Positions 14,913 through 22,686 of a stretch of DNA of 39,927 nucleotides are shown piece after piece. Both the position numbers and the translations under genes were made by a program. Position 1 is the first letter of the stretch. Every line of letters begins with the position of its first letter. The notes beneath the pieces are model-generated. The model saw only the letters and a program-made list of their open reading frames with translations, ran no database searches and was not told the DNA's origin. The stretch comes from an uncultured Carnobacterium sp. Its GTDB lineage: Bacteria; Bacillota; Bacilli; Lactobacillales; Aerococcaceae. The stretch covers positions 1 through 39,927 of the forward strand of contig CALCML010000016.1 of assembly GCA_937967765.1 (NCBI GenBank), written 5' to 3'.

Positions 14913-15253
14913 GTTTTACTTATAAAGTCAAGGGGCTTGATAAGTTCATTCGTCGCGTACAAGGTAAGCCAAAACAGGCAAGACGGGCAGTAAGCGCGGA
15001 GCTTCAACGTTCGGCCTTACGGGTTGAGCGCAAAGCTAAAATGAAAGCAGCAGTCGATACCGGATTCATGCGGAACGGTATCTTTGTTGCTCGTTTAGGA
15101 ATGTTACGATACAAAGTAACGTCCCCGGCTGGTTACTCCGTCTATGTGGAACTTGGGACGCGTAAAATGAAGGCGCAACCTTTCCTCGGTCCGGCAATGA
15201 TAGAAGAAAGTGAGGTTCTATTCAAGAACCTTCACAAAATGTTTAGGAGGTGA
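14909..15253 (+). CDS. HK97 gp10-like tail completion protein
   Basis: A 114-residue protein with the HK97 gp10 family pattern: basic N-terminal helix (GLDKFIRRVQGKPKQARRAV), VDTGFMRNGI, then YSVYVELGTRKMKAQPFLGPAM. The ELGTRKMxAQPFLGPA motif is typical of this family, which acts at the head-tail joint. ATGA overlap with the previous gene. Confidence 0.9.
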   Translation: MSFTYKVKGLDKFIRRVQGKPKQARRAVSAELQRSALRVERKAKMKAAVDTGFMRNGIFVARLGMLRYKVTSPAGYSVYVELGTRKMKAQPFLGPAMIEESEVLFKNLHKMFRR

Positions 15254-15256
15254 TTT

Positions 15257-15622
15257 ATGACTTTTGAAACACCTTCAGTAAAAGCGCTCGCGAATATTCG
15301 CGAAAAGTTAAAGCCGTTAAACCTTCCGATTTACTTTAATCTTCCAGAACCGGAAACGCTAGAGCCGTTTATCGTTATCGGTCAAACGAGCTCGGATACC
15401 TCGAAAACAGTCCAAACGGGGCTGATTATTGAGGATTTAGGCGTTCAGGTGGATATATTCCTTCCGGGCGATGAAAGTCGCGGAGAGGTCGAAAGAGTGC
15501 GTTCTGAAGCTATCAGGCGTATTGGAAGAAATTCAAGAATGGCTACAAATGTTTTAAAAGATAATACAGTAGGTCGCGAGGTCTATCATATCGTTTTAAA
15601 TTTAACAGAAATTATTTATTAA
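15257..15622 (+). CDS. Tail terminator (DUF3168-like)
   Basis: A 121-residue protein with an alpha-beta layout (NIREKLKPLNLPIYFN, EPFIVIGQTSSDTS, LGVQVDIFLPGD). This matches tail terminator or DUF3168-type proteins, which cap the tail tube before head joining. It has a strong AGGAGGTGA site and lies 3 bases after the gp10-like gene, directly before the major tail protein. Confidence 0.8.
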   Translation: MTFETPSVKALANIREKLKPLNLPIYFNLPEPETLEPFIVIGQTSSDTSKTVQTGLIIEDLGVQVDIFLPGDESRGEVERVRSEAIRRIGRNSRMATNVLKDNTVGREVYHIVLNLTEIIY

Positions 15623-15638
15623 AAAGGAGTTTTAAAAT

Positions 15639-16220
15639 ATGAGTGAAGCAGAAGACAAGGCAAAAATTAAAATTACGATTGCGAAACCAATCGTAGGGAA
15701 AAAAGTATTTTACTTTATTCAATCTATTCACGCAGAAAAAGGCACGGGAGCAATGCTTCCAGCTTACCGCAAAGATGGTTCTACCACAATGGGCGGTGAA
15801 TACATCGACGAACAAACACAACAAGGGCGTTTGCTTGAAAAAGCAACCGACGAGCACTCTATCGAGTTGACTCAATACTTTGCACCAAAAGATCCGTCAG
15901 TTCAAGTTGTTTTGGACGCTCAAAAAACGGGCGAATCAGTCAAAATCTGGCGCGTTATCGTTGACGAAAGCGTGAAAGATACGTCAACTGGAAAAGACAC
16001 TTATCCAGCACAATTCGGTTATGGTAAAATCACAGACGATATCGAATTCGACGACGCAATTGATGGATTTACTGAACTTAACTATACAGTCGGAATCGTT
16101 GGACGTCTTCGCGACGGGAAATTCCCGCTTTCAGCGGAAGAAATCAATATGCTTAATGAAGTATATGACTACCAAAATCCAGGCGAAACAACTGGCGATT
16201 ACAACAACATCACACGCTAA
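15639..16220 (+). CDS. Major tail protein (TP901-1 family)
   Basis: A 193-residue tail tube subunit. Features include the N-terminal strand region (IKITIAKPIVGKKVFYFIQ), the loop SIELTQYFAPKDPSVQ, and the C-terminal part ITDDIEFDDAIDGFTELNY. It belongs to the TP901-1/phi13-type major tail family. A strong AAAGGAG site precedes ATG 15639, and a terminator follows, as expected for the most expressed tail gene. Confidence 0.88.
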   Translation: MSEAEDKAKIKITIAKPIVGKKVFYFIQSIHAEKGTGAMLPAYRKDGSTTMGGEYIDEQTQQGRLLEKATDEHSIELTQYFAPKDPSVQVVLDAQKTGESVKIWRVIVDESVKDTSTGKDTYPAQFGYGKITDDIEFDDAIDGFTELNYTVGIVGRLRDGKFPLSAEEINMLNEVYDYQNPGETTGDYNNITR

Positions 16221-16230
16221 TTTTTCAAGC

Positions 16231-16268
16231 AAGAGGGCCGTTAAAAGCCCTTTTGCTTTTATTTTTTT
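16231..16268 (+). terminator. Terminator after the major tail gene
   Basis: AGGGC (16234-16238) pairs with GCCCT (16247-16251) around CGTTAAAA, followed by T-rich sequence. The short stem suggests partial read-through to the next tail genes. Confidence 0.65.
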
Positions 16269-16288
16269 AACTAAAAGGAGTATAAACT

Positions 16289-16765
16289 ATGGAATTTACA
16301 GTCGGAAGCCGTGCAATCGAAATTAAATTTGATTATATGCTTATGTTTAAAGTCAATCGTGAATTATCAAGTCGTAACGAAAACGGACAACCTAACGAGG
16401 ACGGCGTGGGCGCTTTATTCCTTCGAGTAGTTGAGCGTAACGATTCGGCTTTGGTTGATTTAATTAAATTATGCGCAAGCAAGAAAGCGAAAGCTATTTC
16501 AGACGAGGAAGCATTGACAGCTATTTCAGCTAAATTGGAAGAATTGGACGCGACAACTACCGAGCCTATCTTTAAAGCTATTGAAGAAGAAATGGTGGAT
16601 TCAGGTTTTTTCAACGAAAAAGTTTTGAAGTATATCGAGAAGCTCGAATTGGCCTTGAAGTATTTGAAAGCGAAAGCAGAAACAGCACAAGATCAAGCGA
16701 CGGCACAATTCCAGATCGAACAAACGGAAGCACAAATTGGAAGGTTGAAGAACGCAATCTCTTAA
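16289..16765 (+). CDS. Tail assembly chaperone (gpG-like)
   Basis: A 158-residue chaperone. The N-terminal part is a small mixed fold (FTVGSRAIEIKFDYMLMF); the C-terminal part from residue ~110 is a coiled coil with YIEKLELALKYLKAKAE. It lies before the tape measure gene, where gpG-type chaperones stand, and would keep the tape measure soluble during tail assembly. A second frame, -1 to this one, continues to 17073 and gives the GT form. Confidence 0.85.
   Translation: MEFTVGSRAIEIKFDYMLMFKVNRELSSRNENGQPNEDGVGALFLRVVERNDSALVDLIKLCASKKAKAISDEEALTAISAKLEELDATTTEPIFKAIEEEMVDSGFFNEKVLKYIEKLELALKYLKAKAETAQDQATAQFQIEQTEAQIGRLKNAIS
16606..16612 (+). other. Candidate -1 frameshift slippery site TTTTTTC
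   Basis: In the chaperone frame the codons read GGT TTT TTC, so T TTT TTC has the exact X XXY YYZ phase. The -1 frame is open from 16585 to 17073, so a shift here produces a fusion of about 260 residues. It lies 50 codons before the zero-frame stop, further than in lambda G, so a weaker site nearer the stop is also possible. Confidence 0.55.
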
Positions 16766-17073
16766 TCGAGTGCGCCCGTTTAGGTCTAACAGATACACGA
16801 ATCATTTATTCTTGCAGCAAAAGGGAGCTTGACGCGATTCGTGAAGGTCTATACTATCGCAGTATTGAAGAAAGAGAAAATCTTGTCGAGCTTGCCTTCA
16901 ATTTACGATACACACTTAACGCGAAAAAAGCGGAAGTAAGTAAATTGAGCAAGAAAAAGGACCGCGATAAAGTTAGACGCTTATTCAGTCCAAAAGATAA
17001 CGACAAGAGGAATAACGAGGATTTACTCGCGAAAATCGAACGATTGAACGAGCATTTCCGAAATAGACATTAA
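16612..17073 (+). CDS. Tail assembly chaperone, -1 frame extension (T part of GT)
   Basis: This frame has no ATG, GTG or TTG near its conserved part, which begins at about 16741 with KVEERNLLIECARLGLTDTR. It continues with RELDAIREGLYYRSIEEREN and a basic end. The amino acid pattern is a real protein, of the second chaperone type found before tape measure genes. Lack of a start and its -1 relation to the upstream chaperone point to expression by ribosomal frameshift. The stretch from 16612 to 16740 looks less protein-like than the rest. Confidence 0.7.
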   Translation, partial: QRKSFEVYREARIGLEVFESESRNSTRSSDGTIPDRTNGSTNWKVEERNLLIECARLGLTDTRIIYSCSKRELDAIREGLYYRSIEERENLVELAFNLRYTLNAKKAEVSKLSKKKDRDKVRRLFSPKDNDKRNNEDLLAKIERLNEHFRNRH

Positions 17074-17097
17074 AAAAAGAAAAAAGGAGGTGAAGTG

Positions 17098-20000
17098 ATG
17101 GCTTTTGATGGCTCAATCGAAGCCCTTATTGGTGCGGATTTAACCGAATACGATAAGGCGATGAACGAGGTCGTGAATTCAACTAAAAAAGCGTTTGAAA
17201 CAGCGGCGCAATCTGCTTCTAAAAGCGCCAATCAGATGATTCGCGAAGTTGGGGAATTAATGAACCGGCTAGCAAGCAATAATCAATCGATAGGTTCTAA
17301 AATCGGTCAAGGTCTGACTGGTGGCTTAAAAATCGCTATGGGTGAGCTTCAGCGTATCGCTTCAAATATTGGCGCAAAATTGCCCGAACCCTTGAGAAAT
17401 GGCCTTATCCGTCTATCAAATGATATAAAAGGCATTTTTGGGACGATGAAAAACGAAATTTTGTCGTTCGGTTCAAAAGTTAATTCAGGGTTTAAAAAAG
17501 CGTTTAGTTTTGACATCGCAAACGCGATAAAATCACCAAAGAGCGCTTTTGCAGAAATGGCGAACAGTATCGACTCGATGGCGACACGAATCAGCTCGAA
17601 AGCTCATTCAATCGGTTCGGTATTTGCGAATTCTGCAAAAAATATGAGTGGACCTTACAAGTCCGCGTTTAATGATATTGCCAATAGTTTAGCAGCTTTC
17701 GAGGCTCGCGTTTTATCGGTAGCGCAACGAGTGACAAGCTCGCTTGGTCAAAGGGTTTTAAATCCTATCAATTCGTCATGGTCCAGCTTGTTTTCAGGCT
17801 TGACAACCAAAGTAAACAGCTTCGCGGATCGAGTTAGTAACTCATTCGGTGGGCGTTTGTTATCAGCAACGAACAAGCTCGCGACACACGTTGGAGGCTC
17901 GCTCGGAAATGCGTTTCAAACAACAGGACAGAAAGCTGTTAATGCTTTAACTGGAATTGTAAGCCATACGAACAGCGCTACAAGTGCTTCTAGTGGGTTA
18001 TTAAAACAAGTTATCGGAGTTGCTGCTGCATATAAAACTTTTGAACTCGGAAAGCAAGCAATCAAGAGTACTGTTTCAAAAGCGGCCGAGTTCGAAGCTA
18101 AAATGAGCAATATCAAGGCTGTTACTGGCGAAAGCGAAGAAACGATGAAGAAATTCAACGACGCAGCTATTAAAGCCGGGGCAGACACAGCCTTTTCAGC
18201 AGCAGAAGCAGCGGACGCCGTGGGTGAACTAGCGAAAGCTGGGGTTTCCACGCAAGACATCCTAAATGGTGGACTTACCGCGTCGCTAAACCTAGCAACC
18301 GCTGGGGAGCTCGACTTGAAGGAAGCAGCGGAAATCACTTCGACAGCTTTAAACGCGTTCAAGCGTGACGGCATGAATGCAACGCAAGCAGCGAACCAAC
18401 TCGCGGGAGCAGCGAACGCTTCAGCGACAGACGTCCACGAATTGAAGTACGGGCTTTCTATGGTCGCTCCGGTCGCTTCAGGGCTTGGTTTATCATTCCG
18501 TGATACCACGAACGCCCTCGCAGTATTCGCGCAAAACGGACTTAAAGGTTCGGACGCTGGGACTTCGCTCAAGACAATGCTTATGAACTTGCAACCGACA
18601 ACCAAGGGGCAGTATAAAGCAATGCAAGAACTCGGAATCATTACCGAGGACGGGGCAAACCAATTCTTCACAGCAGAAGGAAAAGTAAAATCGTTCGCGG
18701 AAATTTCTCAAGTTTTGAAAGATAAGTTGGGAAATTTAACGGACGCAGAAAAACAAATGGCCTTGAAGACGTTATTCGGTACGGACGCGGTGCGTGCTGC
18801 AACTATCGCGATGAACGAGGGGGCAGATGGCGCAAACAATATGCAAGCCGCTATCGATAAAGTGACGGCTTCACAAGTAGCAGCGGAAAAATTGAACAAC
18901 TTAAAAGGGGCTATCGAGGCCTTGAGTGGTTCGTTTGAAACGTTGCAAATCCAGGTCGGGACGGCAGTCTTGCCGGTGCTTACAACGTTAGTAAAATACG
19001 TTGATAAGTTAGTGGATAAAATTTCCAACTCTAAGGGGTTGCAAACATTCCTTGACGCTTTAAACTCATTGAATCCAGCTCTTAATCAGTTTTTGAACGG
19101 AACAAAAATGACCGAGGAACAAGCGCGCAAATTTGAAAGCGTAATGGTCAGACTAAAACCAGCTATCGCTGGGGTGGTAGGTGCTTTCGCGTTTGGTCCG
19201 GCGGTTCGCAATCTTACCTCACTCTCTAAGGGTTTGGGGTTTGCTGCTTCTAAAACGCTAGAATTCGGAAGTGCTGCATCGGGTAGTTTAAAAACGGCTA
19301 GCGGTTTAGTATCTAACTTCGCGGGCAAAATGATGGGAATTCCGGGGGCTATTGGAAGCGCTGCTTCACAAGGCCTTTCGATTTTAAGTATGATGACAAG
19401 CGGAATTTCTTCAGTTATGGGAATCGCTCTTGCTGCTATTGGTCCAGCAGCTATTCTCGGGCTTGTTGTCGCCGGTTTAGGTTTAATCAATCGCCAATTC
19501 GAAAAACAGATAGATCAGTTACTAAATACGGTAACGACTAAAGGTCCACAGATTATTCAGAAGCTCGTAAGTGGCATTACTAGTCAATTACCAAGCCTTA
19601 TCGCTTCCGGTGCGGACTTAATCGCAAAACTGGCGCAAACATTCGCGACAATGTTTCCGGTTATTGTAAATGCTGGAATTCAGCTTATCGCTAGCTTAGT
19701 GCAAGGGGTGGGGCAAAACGCCGGCTCTTTAATATCTTCAGCAATAACGATTATCGGAACGCTTGTAAATACGTTACTATCAGCATTACCGCAATTACTT
19801 TCTATCGGTATGCAATTATTGGTAAACGTAACACAAGGTATTTTGCAAAATATCCCGCAATTACTTTCGACGGCTCAACAAATTGTGACGAACTTTATCA
19901 GTAACTTGCAAGCGAATTTCCCTCAAATTTTAGAACAAGGGATTCAAATCTTGATGAACGTCGTAAAAGGTATCGTTCAAGCGTTACCGACGATTATTCA

Positions 20001-21798
20001 GATTGCGACACAAGTTATTGTTGGATTTATCCGAACAATTATCCAAAACTTGCCGGCTATCTTACAAGGTGGTATTCAGCTCATTGTGACACTTGTTCAA
20101 GGGCTTATCAATGCCTTACCACAGATTGCACAATCTGGCGTACAAATTATCGGTCAGTTAATCATGGGAATCGCTCAAGCCTTACCACAACTTGTTATGG
20201 CTGGTTTGCAATTGATTATCCAACTTGCAATGGCTATCATTACCGGATTACCTAAAATTGTCAAAGCAGCTTGGGATATTATCATGGGATTCGGTAAAGC
20301 AGCTCTCGAGTTCATTCCGAACGCGCTTAAAGGCGTAGGCGAAGCAGTAGGGAACTTCTTCGGCGGTATCTGGGACTGGATCAGTGGAAAAACTGAAGAA
20401 GGCGGAGCGAAGGTTCAAGCGACAATCAACGCGACATCGGACCATATCGAATCTCGAAGCGGAACGACAACAGCTAAAATCACAGCAGACGCTTCTCTTG
20501 CAAATACGGGCGTAAGTACGAATTATCAACAAATGCAATCGAGCGTTAGCGCGTCCACGGGCACTATGTTAACGGACGTCAATAATAATATGCTGGGTAT
20601 TACCGACAGCGCTACAACTCAGACTACGACAATGCAGCAAAATGTTTCGTCTAACTTTGGTCTTATGAACGCAAACGGGACTTTGCAAACTCAACAGTTC
20701 GCAACAAATAGCGACTTGGCGTTCACTCAAGCGCAAACAAACGCGACAGCACAAACAAGCGCCATGAGTTCAAATGTTGTTTCAAATGTTAGTGATTTAA
20801 ACGCGAACGCAAGCTATCAACTAGATCAGTTGCTTAATAATGCCAACGCAAGTACGGCCGGAGTATCGACTACCGCGAACACGAACGCCCAACTTGCGAA
20901 TTCTGGAGTTGTGAGCAACTTCCAACAAATGCAAGCGGGCGCAACAGCCGCTACAAATACGTTAGCAACAAGCGCGGAATCTGATTTCAATCGCGTTTCA
21001 CAAAGCGCGGAACAATCAAGCTCGCAGTTATCGCAATCGATTGCGAAAAATTATCAAGAAATGCAAAATACCGTTGAAAAAGCTATGCAAGCAACGGCTC
21101 AAGCGGTTCAAACTGGACTTGATAAAATTTCACAAGTTAGCAATCAAAGCGGTTCGCAGATGGCTAAAGCGTTCAATGATACATTTAGCAATATTACGAC
21201 AAGCGCAGCTAGCGGAATGAACTATTTTGGTAACACAATACAAACAGGACTCTCTCGCGTTACGTCGTTAGCTTCTAGCGCGAACAATAACATTACCGCA
21301 ACGTTTAGAAGCCTTCCAGGCTTGTTAAATAGTGTCGGTTATAATGCGGGGATTGGCCTATATAATGGTCTTGCTTCAATGGCTGGGGCTCTGTATTCAC
21401 TAGCGAATAGTATTGCTTCAAATATTGCGGCAACCATGCGGTCAGCTCTTTCTATCCATTCGCCTTCCCGGGTTATGGATAAGATAGGGGGCTTCACGGG
21501 TGAAGGGCTCTATAATGGTATGTCTAGCTGGGTGAAAGATATTTACGACGTATCGAAACAATACGCGCAAGCTATCACGGATCAAGATTATCAAACAAAT
21601 AGTGTACTTACCACATCCGCAAGCGTTACAAGTGCGGGCGTTCGTTCTTCGCTTGAAAACTTGAGCGACGACGTTAAGAACTCACAATTATCTGAACGTA
21701 AGTTTGAAGTCCATAACGAAATTGTGGGCGACAAGATTTATACAACAATCAAAGAGAAAGACGCTAGAAAACAAGCACTTTCTGAATATTTCACGTAA
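17098..21798 (+). CDS. Tail tape measure protein
   Basis: A 1,566-residue protein that sets tail length and lines the tail tube. Residues ~330-640 match the TP901-type tape measure core (KAAEFEAKMSNIKAVTGESE, AATAGELDLKEAAEITSTAL). A hydrophobic region (830-1071) consists of 11 consecutive 22-residue repeats of the type ALPQIxxxGxQIIxxLIxGI. Residues ~1110-1385 are a low-complexity region rich in Ser, Thr, Asn, Gln and Ala. The end holds the conserved LSIHSPSRVMDKIGGFTGEG motif. ATG 17098 follows AAGGAGGTGA; GTG 17095 is too close to that site. Tail length would be roughly proportional to this length. Confidence 0.95.
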   Translation: MAFDGSIEALIGADLTEYDKAMNEVVNSTKKAFETAAQSASKSANQMIREVGELMNRLASNNQSIGSKIGQGLTGGLKIAMGELQRIASNIGAKLPEPLRNGLIRLSNDIKGIFGTMKNEILSFGSKVNSGFKKAFSFDIANAIKSPKSAFAEMANSIDSMATRISSKAHSIGSVFANSAKNMSGPYKSAFNDIANSLAAFEARVLSVAQRVTSSLGQRVLNPINSSWSSLFSGLTTKVNSFADRVSNSFGGRLLSATNKLATHVGGSLGNAFQTTGQKAVNALTGIVSHTNSATSASSGLLKQVIGVAAAYKTFELGKQAIKSTVSKAAEFEAKMSNIKAVTGESEETMKKFNDAAIKAGADTAFSAAEAADAVGELAKAGVSTQDILNGGLTASLNLATAGELDLKEAAEITSTALNAFKRDGMNATQAANQLAGAANASATDVHELKYGLSMVAPVASGLGLSFRDTTNALAVFAQNGLKGSDAGTSLKTMLMNLQPTTKGQYKAMQELGIITEDGANQFFTAEGKVKSFAEISQVLKDKLGNLTDAEKQMALKTLFGTDAVRAATIAMNEGADGANNMQAAIDKVTASQVAAEKLNNLKGAIEALSGSFETLQIQVGTAVLPVLTTLVKYVDKLVDKISNSKGLQTFLDALNSLNPALNQFLNGTKMTEEQARKFESVMVRLKPAIAGVVGAFAFGPAVRNLTSLSKGLGFAASKTLEFGSAASGSLKTASGLVSNFAGKMMGIPGAIGSAASQGLSILSMMTSGISSVMGIALAAIGPAAILGLVVAGLGLINRQFEKQIDQLLNTVTTKGPQIIQKLVSGITSQLPSLIASGADLIAKLAQTFATMFPVIVNAGIQLIASLVQGVGQNAGSLISSAITIIGTLVNTLLSALPQLLSIGMQLLVNVTQGILQNIPQLLSTAQQIVTNFISNLQANFPQILEQGIQILMNVVKGIVQALPTIIQIATQVIVGFIRTIIQNLPAILQGGIQLIVTLVQGLINALPQIAQSGVQIIGQLIMGIAQALPQLVMAGLQLIIQLAMAIITGLPKIVKAAWDIIMGFGKAALEFIPNALKGVGEAVGNFFGGIWDWISGKTEEGGAKVQATINATSDHIESRSGTTTAKITADASLANTGVSTNYQQMQSSVSASTGTMLTDVNNNMLGITDSATTQTTTMQQNVSSNFGLMNANGTLQTQQFATNSDLAFTQAQTNATAQTSAMSSNVVSNVSDLNANASYQLDQLLNNANASTAGVSTTANTNAQLANSGVVSNFQQMQAGATAATNTLATSAESDFNRVSQSAEQSSSQLSQSIAKNYQEMQNTVEKAMQATAQAVQTGLDKISQVSNQSGSQMAKAFNDTFSNITTSAASGMNYFGNTIQTGLSRVTSLASSANNNITATFRSLPGLLNSVGYNAGIGLYNGLASMAGALYSLANSIASNIAATMRSALSIHSPSRVMDKIGGFTGEGLYNGMSSWVKDIYDVSKQYAQAITDQDYQTNSVLTTSASVTSAGVRSSLENLSDDVKNSQLSERKFEVHNEIVGDKIYTTIKEKDARKQALSEYFT

Positions 21799-21808
21799 GG
21801 GGGGACTC

Positions 21809-22672
21809 ATGGATTTATTGATTGAAAAAAACGGTCAGGTTCGGAGATTGTCCGATCTGGGCTTATATAATATCGTGGTTGATGATTCCTCCCCGGCCGT
21901 GGATATTTCGACACGAACGGTAAAAGGTCGCAATGGTCGAATTTTCGACGGCTTGACCTATACCGAAAAAACAATAGAAGTAAAGGCAAGGCTTACCGTC
22001 CCAACGATGGAAGCCTTTTTTGATAAAAAAGACGAATTGAACCGATACGTTTTAGGTGATGATGGTTTTTACATTACCAAAATGTACCCCGAACGCGATG
22101 ATTTATACGAGTTCGAGTTAGCCGGACAAACAACGGGCGAATTAGACCTCGGAACGATACCTCATAGGGAATGGAAATATCGTTATAAGGTCGTCAATAA
22201 TGGTTCGGTTGAATATGAGTTTATCGGAAAATCTTCCGCCGGTTTGAAGTATAACGTTTCTTTTGGTTTTGTGACTTCGGAATTACCGTATGGTGAAACA
22301 TCTCCGAAAAATATCACATTTTTAGCAAATACGTTTGATTATGCGGGGACGGCTACACTTAGTCAGTTAGAAGTTCCGTTTATTGTTGAATTAACAGTAG
22401 GAGCTCAACAAACGAATTTCTATCTTGAGATTGACGGGCGACGGTTTACATATAATCACGCTCAAACGCCTCTTCAAGAGGGAAATAAATTATGGCTAAA
22501 AGGGATAGAAACTCAATTATTTACTGATTCTAATTCTAACGGTATTAATGTCAACAATCGGACGAATTTTGAGTATTTCGTGATTAAACCGAAAGCGAAT
22601 AAAGAAATCCCGTGGTTTTCAAATTTTAAAGGCACAATCAAAATACTCGGATTTAAAGAATTATACAAATAG
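21809..22672 (+). CDS. Distal tail protein (Dit)
   Basis: A 287-residue Dit-family protein that forms the ring at the tail tip and joins the Tal protein. The N-terminal domain is seen in DISTRTVKGRNGRIFDGLTY and in ARLTVPTMEAFFDKKDELNR. The C-terminal ~110 residues form a beta-sandwich that ends in FKGTIKILGF. ATG 21809 follows GGGGGG; an upstream start at 21704 would overlap the tape measure by about 95 bases and is rejected. It is followed within 15 bases by the tip protein. Confidence 0.88.
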   Translation: MDLLIEKNGQVRRLSDLGLYNIVVDDSSPAVDISTRTVKGRNGRIFDGLTYTEKTIEVKARLTVPTMEAFFDKKDELNRYVLGDDGFYITKMYPERDDLYEFELAGQTTGELDLGTIPHREWKYRYKVVNNGSVEYEFIGKSSAGLKYNVSFGFVTSELPYGETSPKNITFLANTFDYAGTATLSQLEVPFIVELTVGAQQTNFYLEIDGRRFTYNHAQTPLQEGNKLWLKGIETQLFTDSNSNGINVNNRTNFEYFVIKPKANKEIPWFSNFKGTIKILGFKELYK

Positions 22673-22686
22673 GAAGGAGGGAAACA

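Noticed and set aside
16021..16326. 101-residue frame over the end of the major tail gene
   Set aside because: It crosses the terminator hairpin and the start of the chaperone gene; no ribosome site and no protein-like pattern.
17916..18671. 251-residue open frame on the minus strand within the tape measure gene
   Set aside because: It has low-complexity composition mirroring the tape measure codons and no start signals; the plus-strand gene is certain.
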